Part shown: piece after piece, positions 47,172 to 57,157 of the stretch | How the letters are laid out: every line of letters starts with the position of its first letter | Position numbering within the stretch: the first letter of the stretch is position 1 | Assembly (NCBI GenBank): GCA_032718475.1 | Contig: JAUCBJ010008636.1 | Coordinates: 1 to 64,000, forward strand | Length of the DNA stretch: 64,000 nt | Source of the DNA: Nemertoderma westbladi | Lineage: Eukaryota; Xenacoelomorpha; Nemertodermatida; Nemertodermatidae | Direction of reading: 5' to 3' | The notes under the pieces: model-generated | Told to the model about the DNA's origin: nothing | Database searches by the model: none | Seen by the model: the letters and a program-made list of their open reading frames with translations, nothing else | Translations under genes and position numbers: made by a program

Positions 47172-48268
47172 GGTAACGCTTTGAGTGCTATTCGTGAACA
47201 AGCTATCAAGTAAACTAGACAAATTTTAACAATATACAATATACAACAATACAATAACAATACAAAATTTTAAAAATACTGTCATAATGGTGTCATAGGA
47301 AATTCTGTGGAATTATTTCCTAGGAAATTATGCCCCGGCCATTTTTTACTAGTTGATTTCGTCCCCGGCCATTTCTCCTTAGTAAATTATTACCCCCTCC
47401 CCCCCCCCCCCCCCCCCCCCCGTAATGGGACCGTTGGCAAAACCCCGTAATTTCTCATTTATATACTGGTTTGAATTGCGGCCATGACACAAACATTATT
47501 GAGGGAACACAAACATTAATCTGGAATACAAATATTTATCAGGGACACAAACATTAATCAGGGACACACATTAAGTGGTACAAACATTAATAAGGGAGAA
47601 AAACATTAATTAGGGACACATATTAATCAAGGGCACATCATTAATAAGGGACAGAAATATTAATCAGGGTCACAAACATTATTGAGGGACACACATTAAT
47701 GATGGACACAAACATTAACGAGGGACACAAACATTAATGAGGGACACACATTAATGAGAGATACACATGACTAAGGGGCACAAACATTAACGAGGGACAC
47801 AAACATTAATGAGGGACACACATTAATGAGGGACTTACATTAATAAGGGAAGCAAACATTAATGAGGGACACATATTAATGAGGGACACACATTAATAAG
47901 GGACACAAACATTAACGAGGGACACAAACATTAATGAGGGACACACATTAATGAGGGACTTACATTAATAAGGGAAGCAAACATTAACGAGGGACACAAG
48001 CATTAATGAGGGACACACAGTAATCAGGGGCACAAACATTAATAGGGGTGAATGCTTGCCAATGGATATTAATATGAGCGATGGTGATGCTTGCCATCAG
48101 ACGATAGACGATTAGATATTAAGTGATAAACTGAAAAAATACTACCATGGGAACGTGAGCTTCGATCAAAGTAGCGCCGCTTTGTATACATTCTATCTAC
48201 CTAATTAGATGGAAATTAATTGAAAGCGACGTTTGGTTACGTTGTTCAGCTGCCTGTTTTGCTGCTAC
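47172..48268. repeat. Second copy of the left flank, ending in GCTAC before the right LTR
   Basis: It repeats 24984-26080 with only a few differences, including the C tract (about 47398-47421) and the minisatellite (about 47485-48043). The junction with the truncated gag leader is at 47171/47172, with 'ggtaa' present on both parental sequences and about 20 bases of unassigned sequence before it. Confidence 0.9.
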
Positions 48269-49446
48269 TGTTCGCGCTTTTAGACCTTTAGCAGTTTAAC
48301 CTGCCAAATTTAGGTGTCTTCTAGGTTATAAATCGACTTTAGCCTATAACAAGTATTTGATACACATAAAGTTACATTAGCCGAAGCCAGCCTATGCGCG
48401 ATCATTCACCCACGGTTAAGGGAGACTGGATTCGGATGCTCTGACCTTATTGCGGTGTAGACCTACTGTATTATTCGATTGATCGTTACTATAATATCTC
48501 TGACAAATATTATTCACTTTCGGGAAATATTAACAGTTCCTTTAGGACGTGGAGCTCTAAGTATGTAAACAGAGTTATGACTTACACTAAACACAACGGG
48601 ATGGCTAATGATTCACGTATAAAGCGCATTCTTTAGGAAATGCTTTGTTATCTATCACACTCATGCACAATACCGCACACTGCTGCACACTGATCTGCCG
48701 ACCTTCACTAATTTTAATCACATATAAGGAGAACAGCAACTGACACATGTAGGGTCTATGAAATAGCATTCAATTCACTCCAAAACCACTATAATGTGAG
48801 TCGCAATTTCTATATGTAACCGGTCTCTCTAACCTTCAGTATATCAAGAAGATTGGGGGTTTCTGATTATTTATCGATATTCTCCAAATATAACAACATA
48901 TCCATCAAATGATAACACTTAATAACCGACAGTAAATAGCAGTAAAATAATGCGGTGAAAGGTATGTATAGTATGATATGGGCTGAGTTGCGATGTACTG
49001 ATAACAGTTATACGTTTCTATAATCAAAGCCGTTCTAATGTTTGGCTAAAGTCTTAAACACCGAATAATTCCACAGCCGATGTTCTGGGCTCAGGAAAAA
49101 AGGTAAACAAAGACCATAATGCATTGCGCGATTTCCCGGAGGCTTCTGTGCAAATAAAATGAAAATCGCTCTGATTGGTCGAGCCGAACAAAGAACAAAG
49201 AAAAGCTCTACGTGGACATATCAGCTGATAGATGACGTCATCTGAACTACACTGTATCATGAGTATTTTGGCGTATTGCGGCATAAAATCGCTAGTTATG
49301 TCCGCTAAAGTACACATACAGAAAAATGGCTTTTTATGTCCACTAAAACACCTACACAGTAAGAAAACGGCTTTTTATGTCCGCTAAAACACCTACATAG
49401 TACTTTGCGGGAAAAATGACTAGCTAGATCCGCAAAAGCCTTTACA
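48269..49446 (-). repeat. Right LTR (5' LTR or solo LTR) of the outer element
   Basis: TGTTCGCG to TTTACA on the plus strand, 1178 bp. It has GCTAC on its left (48264-48268) as well as on its right (49447-49451), which is the arrangement of a solo LTR at the original target site. Confidence 0.92.
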
Positions 49447-50325
49447 GCTACCCCCCCCGACTGTTATACCGCCATATTTTCAATTTACCTCCTACCCCCA
49501 CCATTCATGTCACCCCCCCCCCCCCCCCCCCCCGCAATTCCTGTCTCCCCTTCATGTTCATTATTTTTTTACTCCTTCCTTTATTAGTAACATAACATGA
49601 ATGGAATGAAATGATGGTGCCCATGATTAATGTTTGTGCCCTTGATTGATATGTGTCCCTCGTTTAATGTTTGTGTCCCTCATTAATGTTTGTGTCCCTC
49701 ATTAATGTTTGTGTACCTTATTAATGTTTGTGTACCTCATTAATGTTTGTGTCCCTTATTAATGTTTGTGTACCTCATTAATGTTTGTGTCCCTCATTAA
49801 TGTTTGTGTCCCTCATTAATGTTTGTGTACCTCATTAATGTTTGTGTACCTCATTAATGTTTGTGTCCCTCATTAATGTTTGTGCCCTTCATTAATGTTT
49901 ATGTCCCTCATTAATGTTTGTATCCCTCATTAATGATTGTGTCCCTCATTAATATTTGTGTCCCACATCAATGTTTATGTCCCACATTAATGTTTGTCCC
50001 CCTGATTAATGTTTGTCCCCCTGATTAATGTTTGTCCCCCTGATTAATGTTTTTCCCACATTAATGTTTGTAGCGCTGATAAATATATATGTCCTTCATT
50101 TAATGTTTGTGTCCAAGTTGCTATGGGGTTCCGGACGTTTTGGATAACTTGGTCAGCAATAAGCAACTTAATTTGAGTAACCATTAACTTTTAGTCTCCG
50201 TTATATGAGGTATCTTTTACAGCAACAAACTTCGCGTTTGCATAGAGCAACTTGATCGGCAACCTGACATGCTCACCAAGTTGCTGATAGAGTTGCTCAA
50301 AATGTTGCCACGTACTGTAGAAAAA
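49447..50325. repeat. Right flank: C tract and inverted minisatellite
   Basis: After GCTAC come C-rich sequence and a C tract (about 49515-49533). From about 49640 to 50115 lies an array of 'cattaatgtttgtgtccct', the reverse complement of the minisatellite on the left flank, about 25 units. Bases 50116-50325 hold several 'agttgctc/gagcaact' words and no gene. Confidence 0.85.
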
Positions 50326-50333
50326 ACAGTCTT

Positions 50334-50612
50334 GTGTTCCACCTTGGTGTAGTGGTTGCATTGAATTCAGATCTCCTGTAGGTCGTGGGTTCGATCCTCA
50401 CATGGGCCAGGGCAGTTTTCGTTTCGGCACGAATGCTTTAAAGGGACCAGCCAGGGCGCATCTCTGCCTTGCATCCTTGAGTGGTAGCTAAATGAGTACT
50501 GGAGTTTCCTCTGGGGAGTAACGTTCTGGGGGGACCGCACTGGAAATAAGTCGTCAGACTTTGCGCGTAATCCCTGGCCTATCGGCCGAAGAAAATTTAC
50601 TTTTTTACTTTT
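50334..50612 (+). mobile_element. tRNA-derived SINE with 8-bp target duplication
   Basis: The head has a tRNA-like A box (tggtgtagtgg, about 50345) and a perfect RNA polymerase III B box (GGTTCGATCC, 50388-50397). A unique tRNA-unrelated body follows, ending in a short T/A-rich tail (acttttttactttt). ACAGTCTT stands on both sides (50326-50333 and 50613-50620). The tRNA-like part cannot form a proper tRNA because the spacing and stems are degraded, so I call it a SINE rather than a tRNA gene. Confidence 0.88.
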
Positions 50613-50620
50613 ACAGTCTT

Positions 50621-51106
50621 TAATTATTCGTCATGACGTATAGACTCGCATTTGGCTAGACATTGTTCTTACTATAGAGTACCACCCATGGCTATATTTT
50701 ATACTTAGAGTTCCGTTTGCTTGAATCTAAATTTTGTTCTTATAGTTCTGCATTTGGCTACATTTTGTTCAATTTGTATTGATACATGATTCTAACTACA
50801 GTCCCGTACTTATTTTAAAAGCAATTCGTACCAAAATATCAAACACTTACGGAGCACTTTAGAATTTTGAATTCAAAAATTTCCAACATGTGCGCAAGTG
50901 TGTTAGCTGTATTGTATGTGCTTATTTGTTATTATTGCGTTCACAGGTAATACTAACACCTGCTCATGTGCTAGTTAACATGTTAGATAGCACGTATTAG
51001 CTAATAACAAATGCGCACATGTATTACGTGCGCACTACGCACTAAATCATTAAGGACGCACGATACGCCTTGGCTATAATTTGATATATTTTGAGTGTTT
51101 TTTGAA
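50621..51106. other. Non-coding
   Basis: No gene is visible; repeated 'tgttagc/gctaacatg' words occur near 50900-51000. Confidence 0.45.
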
Positions 51107-51250
51107 AAAAATTCGGACTTATGGTGTTTTGCCTAATTGAGGATGCCTTGTTTTCTAGGCAATACCCCGCAACTATCGTATGGTTACGGGATAATACCAG
51201 AAAACGGTGTTCCCCCTTGTTTTGGCAAAACACCATAAGTCCGAATTTTT
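51107..51250. repeat. 144-bp hairpin element (MITE-like)
   Basis: Perfect 27-bp inverted arms lie at 51107-51133 and 51224-51250 (core cggacttatggtgtttt). The inside also folds: 'gttttctaggcaatacc' pairs imperfectly with 'ataccagaaaac'. Almost the whole unit is one hairpin. It may be a foldback element or a source of a small hairpin RNA. No target duplication is clear. Confidence 0.8.
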
Positions 51251-52399
51251 ACAAAAAAACCGCAATATATTTCAAAGGTGATTCTAAAATAAATGGAAAG
51301 TTTAGTTATATGAATTCTATATACTGTATATTTATTTGTCAAAAAACACAATAACAAGTAAACTGAGGCATCTCTCTAAAAAATAAACAGTTTTTATCAA
51401 TTATCTCAGAACTACAAAAAATCGACTTAGGGGGTTCTGCCTTGAAGGTGGCGAATTCTAACCGGGCCGGCCGGGGTGAAAATACACTAGGAAATTTTAA
51501 CCGGGGGGGGGGGGGGGGATTTTTAGGGGGGTGGAAAATTTCTGCTACACCGCGATTCCAATTATACTTATATTAACGTGCCCAAATTTTAGTGAGAATG
51601 TCCATTTCAATTTCAATATTCCAATAATAGCCTACGGCACGGGATTTCCACTTCAAATATCAAAACCGCAGAATCTGGCTTTACAAAAGACTTATACTGG
51701 CTGACTGTTGCTGACTATCATTGGACCTGACTGCCTGACGTCTGCTGGTTCATTCTTCATTTAACTCTGTCAGTCAGTCTGTACACTACACACAAATGTA
51801 CACAGCTGTACGTACGTACTGCAGTACTGACGTAGGCTCACCCCAATCTGACTGGAAATCTGGAATCCATACTGCTGTACTGCCATACCGGTACCGGTCC
51901 GGTACTTGATTCAGTGATTTGATACTGTACTGTCAGTGCCAGATTGCTTACGACAGTAGGCAGGTATGTAGGCTTACCGATTGACCGGCAGACCGGTGCA
52001 TACGGCTGTGGACAGGGACAGGCTGACAGCGACAGGCAGACAGGGTGCGTCGGATTTGGCTGTTCTGCTGTTTGGGAATGTCACGACTCACGATTGGGTC
52101 TGGGTGGGGTACGGGTACCGGTACTTAATGTACCGCGTACCGGTACTTAATGCTGTAATGTAGGCCTACTTCCTGACTTTTACTGTCTGACTGTTTTATA
52201 CGTTAGGCCCTATACCGTACCTACTGCAATAGCCTACTGGCTGACTGGGTAAACACACCATACCTGCATACAGTCATACAGACAGACGAGTGAGATGACA
52301 GACAGTCAGGCTGACAGGGGCCAGGCAGCCAGGTCAGCAGTTATACAGTTCACCAGTTAGGCTATAGGCTGATAGGCTGACAGCAAAAGGGGAGAGGCA
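51251..52399. other. Non-coding, rich in accggta and gtacgtac motifs
   Basis: A G tract lies at about 51505-51519. Self-complementary taccggtaccgg clusters occur near 51890 and 52115-52145. No gene is visible, and the two overlapping plus-strand ORFs near 51944-52163 are compositional. Confidence 0.45.
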
Positions 52400-52685
52400 G
52401 GCTTTTATAACCAAAACAATAAACGATATTGTTACCAATTGAGGGAAAGGAACAGGTTACAGAGGCGAGATAAATGCTTTTCTAACTAAACAATAAATTT
52501 ATCCCGAGTGATATTCAGATATTAATTATCACTACCGGTACCGGCTGACCAGTATATCACCTGGCAGCCTGGGTGATATTCTGATAATTTTTATCACCCG
52601 GGTAACTGGGTAATAATATATATCACCCGGACTGCCGGGTGATAATATTATCACGTATCACCCTGAAAAAAATACCCTAATCTAA
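52400..52685. repeat. Two module copies (locus E) followed by ATCACCCGG palindromes
   Basis: A truncated first copy (taaccaaaacaataaacga, about 52409) and a fuller second copy (gaaaggaacaggttacag, then actaaacaataaa, about 52443-52500) lie in direct order. Next to them, 52505-52670 contains several 'atcacccgg' words in both orientations. I could not find a single pair of arms enclosing the module copies. Confidence 0.55.
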
Positions 52686-53912
52686 TTGGCCCAAATCAGC
52701 AATACCGGTACGTCTGTCCAGCTGTCTGTACTGGTCTGCTGGTTGACTGTGGACTGGCCAGCAGTTATGTTATCCAGTCTGATAGCACCTACAGAACTTT
52801 CAGACTTTCGAGGAGACAGAGCCAGTCTGGCAGTGCGGATAGGATAGGGCCTAGGCTACTAAAAACAATAAGTTAGGCCTATGCTATATCCGGTGAACTT
52901 TTAGCATCTAGTTTACACTGTTACCGGTACCGTACGCGTACACCTGTGCACTACACTGGTCCAGACTGGAATCTCTATGCAGCTATGTATTGCACGCCGG
53001 AGGTGCGCCGGGCGTAGAATATTTTGCGCCAACCGACACTGAATTTACGCGAACCAAAAAAATATGTTCCTACAGTAGCACATAAAACAGTAAAACGTGT
53101 GCACAATGTACTGAAGAACGTTTAAAAACGAATATTAATTATAATTGATTTATTAAGTTAATAATTTATACACGGGCAGACGGGCGAATATAAAATGTGT
53201 GAAATTACAGTAGATATACACAGACACACTTGACAGCTTGTACAATAACAGAATGAAAAATTACAGTAGATAAGACAGCAAGATACACCTGTAGTATTGT
53301 TAGACAGTTAAAGTGCTGTATTGCCTCTGTGTGCTCTGTATTATATCCTGTAGCCAGGGCATTGGCGCATGGCGCATGGCGCAGTGCTATAATGTTGTTG
53401 GTGGATTAGTTTTCAACCAAGTTTTGTTCCTTTTATGCGACGAAAATGGTTTAAAACTAGGTCTACCGACTACCTAGGTACCGTACAGCAATGGTTTGTG
53501 TTTCGTAGTTCAGTAGTTTAGTTTTCTAATTCCTTCTCTGCGCCGACGCCGAGGCATTAGTTTCTACCCGAAAATCTCGTAGATCTCCCAGAAAAAGCCG
53601 AGAGATTCCAGTCTGGACACTCACACTGGTACATTTGACATTTCAGGCCAACCCAACAACACCTCTAGCAGACTAGGCCTACTGAATCTATAAATTGCAG
53701 AATTGTAAAGCAAGCATAAAAACTTCCGGCTCCGAGGCCGAAGCGTGATATTCCAGTAGACCTGCCGGTATTCCCAAACATTCCTGCCCTTGCCCTGCAT
53801 CCAGTGATCTCTCCAAGTCATACATTGATTGATTTGATTTTTTAACACTGCGGGCTACTGCAGTAGGCCTACTGTAAACATAAAATATTAGGGCATAAGT
53901 CCAGAAGTCAGG
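52686..53912. other. Non-coding
   Basis: No gene is visible. Minus-strand ORFs at 53621-53848 and 53688-53981 lack recognisable features and run into the (CCCCAAAATA)n arm. Confidence 0.45.
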
Positions 53913-54390
53913 GGTCCTACGAATTACCCCAAAATACCCCAAAACACCCCAAAATACTCCAAAATACCCCAAAATAGTCAAAAATTACCCCAAAATACCC
54001 CAAAAAGGCTAAAAAATTACCCCAAATTACCCCAAAATAATCTAACAATGGTTTTTAACAGCGAGGGAAAGGAGCAGGTTACAGTGGCAAGTTTTTTTAA
54101 CCAAAACAATAAACGAGAGTGAAGAAAAAATTTTTAATTATTTTGGGGTAATTCGTCATTATTTTGGGGTAATTCGTCATTTTACCATATTTTGGGGTAA
54201 ATTAAATTTCCAAAACAAAGGCTCAAAAAAAAGTATTTTGGGGTAATTCTAAACTATTTTGGGGTATTTTGGGGTAATTCTAAACTATTTTGGGGTATTT
54301 TGGGGTAGTTTTATACTATTTTGGGGTCTTTTGGGGTGTTTTGGGGTATTTTGGGGTGTTTTGGGGTATTTTGGGGTAATTCGTAGGACC
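53913..54390. mobile_element. Foldback element with G4-type arms and a central module (locus B)
   Basis: The tips are perfect inverted copies, GGTCCTACGAATTACCCC at the left and its complement at the right. The arms continue as (CCCCAAAATA)n on the left (to about 54045) and (TTTTGGGGTA)n on the right (from about 54140). Direct copies of GAAGTCAGG lie outside the tips (53904-53912 and 54392-54400), fitting a target duplication of 9-10 bp, the length usual for Mutator-like elements. The centre holds one copy of the recurrent module (about 54060-54115). No transposase is present. Confidence 0.75.
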
Positions 54391-54534
54391 GGAAGTCAGG
54401 TTTATAATTAGATAGGCATATAATAACAGTATAGGACCTATCTATTTATTAGGCATATACTACTACTACTAGTGAGTAGGCCTGGCCTATTGCCTTATTC
54501 TAAGTGATAAGTCACATTTATAATAATTACCATA

Positions 54535-54990
54535 ATGGGTCGTATGCACTCGCATGGGAAAGGCCTCTCGGCGCCGTCGCTGCCCTTCAGACGATCCGTA
54601 GCGACATGGCTGAAACTATCGGCAGACGAAGTCAAAGATCAGATCTACAAACTGTCCAAGAAAGGCTTGACCCCGTCCCAGATCGGTGTCATCTTAAGGG
54701 ACAGCCACGGCGTCTCCCAAGTCAGATTTATAGCCGGAAATAAAATCCTACGTATCTTAAAAGCGAAAGGAATAGCGCCTGAGATACCAGAAGATTTATA
54801 CTGCCTGATAAAGAAGGCGGTTTCGGTACGGAAACATCTGGAACGTAACCGAAACGATAAGGATTCTAAGTTCCGGTTGATTCTAATAGAGTCGCGAATC
54901 CATCGGTTAGCCCGGTATTACAAGCGTAAGAAGGTGTTGCCGCCTACGTGGAGGTACGAGAGCAGTACAGCGTCAGCGATGGTCGCGTAG
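54535..54990 (+). CDS. RPS13: Cytosolic small-subunit ribosomal protein S13 (uS15), intronless copy
   Basis: The 151-codon ORF has exactly the length of animal RPS13 and aligns along its whole length. It begins MGRMH, carries TWLKL (24-28), the invariant [17 protein letters not shown] (44-60), [42 protein letters not shown] and ends [11 protein letters not shown]. The protein binds 18S rRNA in the 40S subunit and stabilises its body. Animal RPS13 genes normally have several introns, so this is probably a retrocopy. The frame is intact and changes appear mainly conservative, although some usually constant sites differ (for example SH for AP at 6-7 and C for H in the EDLY.LIKK segment). No poly(A) tail or target duplication is visible. 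It could be a functional retrogene or a young pseudogene without disabling changes. Confidence 0.92.
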   Translation: MGRMHSHGKGLSAPSLPFRRSVATWLKLSADEVKDQIYKLSKKGLTPSQIGVILRDSHGVSQVRFIAGNKILRILKAKGIAPEIPEDLYCLIKKAVSVRKHLERNRNDKDSKFRLILIESRIHRLARYYKRKKVLPPTWRYESSTASAMVA

Positions 54991-55326
54991 ATTGGATCAG
55001 TAGACTGGGCGGACTAACTCTTGGTCTTTATTGTTCTACGGGTATTGTAAAGTAAACTTTGAAGATCTTTCTGTATAATTACAGTACCTAAATAATAATA
55101 ATAATATATAAATCCCAAGGGTATAATTTCTTTAATGGTTTATATTCTAATGGACTATACCAAACTGTTGCGTTGGCATGTTGCCGAGACAGTAGACAGT
55201 GAACCTACACATCTAGCCCTAGCATTCCTTTTGCAAATCACCAAAACTCGTAGAGTTTAACGAATAACACAGGCACTGCAAGTAAAGTGTAAATACTATT
55301 CCTAGAAAATCTTCAATATTCTCTCG
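54991..55326. other. Non-coding downstream of the RPS13 ORF
   Basis: A short (aat)n run at 55092-55108 is the only notable feature. No clear polyadenylation signal or tail is seen. Confidence 0.45.
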
Positions 55327-55339
55327 ACCCTTTATTAAC

Positions 55340-55895
55340 GGATCGAATGTAACATAGTTATGACGTATCGAACGTAACCGCATTTATGTTACATTGGATC
55401 CTATAACTATGTTACATTCGATCTACAAATTACTAAGCCCGAATGTAACATTGCCATTTGAAGGAGCAGGTTACTGTGCAGCAGAGGCGTGTTGGGGGAA
55501 CCAAATCAATAAACGAAAGTTAACACATGTTACAACATTATGCAGGTTAGCCTACTTTTATTTAAATGAGCAGGTTTCAGAGGCGTGTTGGGGAAACCAA
55601 AACAATAAACGAAAGTTAAAACACATATTACAAGATTATGCAGGTTACATAATTCAGTAATTGGGTCTTTGGTCTTTGTTTTGTACTCACCAAACTGTTT
55701 CTTCCTGTAAATAAACGAAGCATTTCATCGGTTAACTCCTGAAATCAAAATACAACTGAAATAAATGTTACATTCGGGCTTAGTAATTTGTAGATCGAAT
55801 GTAACATAGTTATAGGATTCAATGTAACATAATTGAGGTTACGTTCGATTCGGAAAAACTATGTTACGTTCGATCCTGATTACGTTCGGTCTGTC
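55340..55895. mobile_element. Foldback element with two central modules (locus C)
   Basis: Long inverted arms (about 55341-55452 and 55764-55875) include a 65-bp core, 55388-55452 against 55764-55828, with one mismatch. A 13-bp direct repeat ACCCTTTATTAAC lies outside (55327-55339 and 55896-55908). The right arm has about 20 bases more at its tip than the left. Arms contain subrepeats such as tcgaacgtaac. Two copies of the module lie in the centre (about 55453-55510 and 55568-55615). No transposase is present. Confidence 0.75.
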
Positions 55896-55908
55896 ACCCT
55901 TTATTAAC

Positions 55909-56375
55909 CTCATTGACGCTCGATAAATAATATCCTCGAGAATAGAGAGAAAAGTTATACTTCTTTCCTATGATGTAATTAATATTAATATTTTACTTTT
56001 TTGGCCGGGAAAAAGTAAAATCAATAAAAAAAACTATGCAATCATATGGGCCAATTATCATCAAAATTGGCCAAACGGGTGTCCTGAAGTCATAACTTCT
56101 GTTTATGTCAGTTCTAGAAAGTGGTTGATGGCTTCAATGAAATCTGCCGAAGCGTAAGTTTTGTACAATTAATTTCTGCTCAAACAGACACCATATCTTC
56201 CCGCAGCAGAACGTAATATGGCCAAAAAATTACATTTTCAATGTCCCAGGTCCAAAGTGCTTGTAGAACAAAATTCCAACCCAAGGTCATACTCATATCC
56301 AGTAAACCAACATACCGTAGAAAGCTGGATAAATGGAGATTCGTTTTCAGCAGTATTAGTATGCAATGTAGTTTG
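55909..56375. other. Non-coding
   Basis: No gene is visible. The overlapping ORFs on both strands between 56180 and 56533 encode unrelated, unremarkable peptides and I do not accept them. Confidence 0.4.
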
Positions 56376-56640
56376 GGTTGGGTGCAATGGCAATCTTCGC
56401 CCGCGTACAACCTTCCCCCGGGGAAAACCTTCGCCCGCAAGGCAATCTTTGCCCGCGAGCAACCTTCGAAGATTTGTGTCAGTAACAAATTGAGGGAAAG
56501 GAGCAGGTTGCAGTGACGGCTTTTTCTAACCAAAACAATAAACGATGGTGTTTCCCATTGAGGGAAAGGAGCAGGTTACAGAGACGGCTTTTTTCTATCC
56601 AAAGCAATAATTGTTTAGTAGGCGAAGGTTGCACCCAACC
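56376..56640. repeat. Two modules between inverted arms (locus D)
   Basis: Inverted arms GGGTTGGGTGCAA...CTTCGCC (about 56377-56403) and GGCGAAGGTTGCACCC (about 56619-56638) match with a small insertion in the left arm. Inside are 'cttcgcccgc' direct repeats and two module copies (about 56490-56545 and 56558-56610), the second with two changes in the AACCAAAACAATAA half. Confidence 0.6.
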
Positions 56641-57149
56641 CTCAGTATATGGATTCTATCGCCGCCGCCGTAACAAAAATGTATCACACAGACTCCAAGA
56701 AACAGATGGGATTGGAGGATGCAAACCAAGAATGACTTGCATCAACCAAACAAACTGCCTCCCATCTAATGTAATACACAGTCGTCTAAGCAGACAAATC
56801 ACAATCACAAATCCTGCGAAGTGTGAAATGTTATCCCGATCCGCAACCTGGGAAACGGCTCCATAGAGCAGTTTACTCCGCTAAGGGTAATCCTAAGAGT
56901 AAATATTCATTTGAAGAAAAATTTTCTCAGAGTCACAGAATGTTACAATTTCATCGCATTTACTTAATTTCCGTCCAAGTAATAGTCTATAAGTAGAATA
57001 AGGTATATTTAATGTATCAATCACTTTTTCCGGCTCTATTTGAATGTGATGTTAGTAAAAATACTACCAGATTCTTATTTCAAAGCGCTTTCAAGGGGTG
57101 TATGAAATATGTTGGTTAGCCACACTGCAAAATATTTACAGACAATGAT
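56641..57149. other. Non-coding
   Basis: No gene or confident repeat is visible. Confidence 0.4.
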
Positions 57150-57157
57150 AAATCAAT

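Larger units (their letters stand above)
26081..49446 (-). mobile_element. Outer BEL/Pao-type LTR retrotransposon, minus strand, non-autonomous and decayed
   Basis: Two 1178-bp LTRs bound the element, and GCTAC stands on both outer sides. Reading leftward, gag (47151-44386, then 32389 onward) continues into an aspartic protease (about 31660) and then into a remnant of the RNase H end. A 1.5-kb non-coding region and a broken 3' ORF (28919-27337) follow. Reverse transcriptase and integrase are absent. A second BEL/Pao element (32395-44385) is inserted in gag. Between the right LTR and the 5' end of gag, the expected leader is replaced by a copy of the left flank (47172-48268), so the right boundary is rearranged. 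Confidence 0.85.

Noticed and set aside
50334-50405. A tRNA gene
   Set aside because: Boxes A and B are present, but the acceptor and anticodon stems do not pair, and the sequence continues into a 279-bp unit with a target duplication, so it is a SINE head.
56180-56866. Overlapping ORFs of 74-117 codons
   Set aside because: They overlap on both strands, span inverted arms and module copies, and show no domain or compositional sign of coding.
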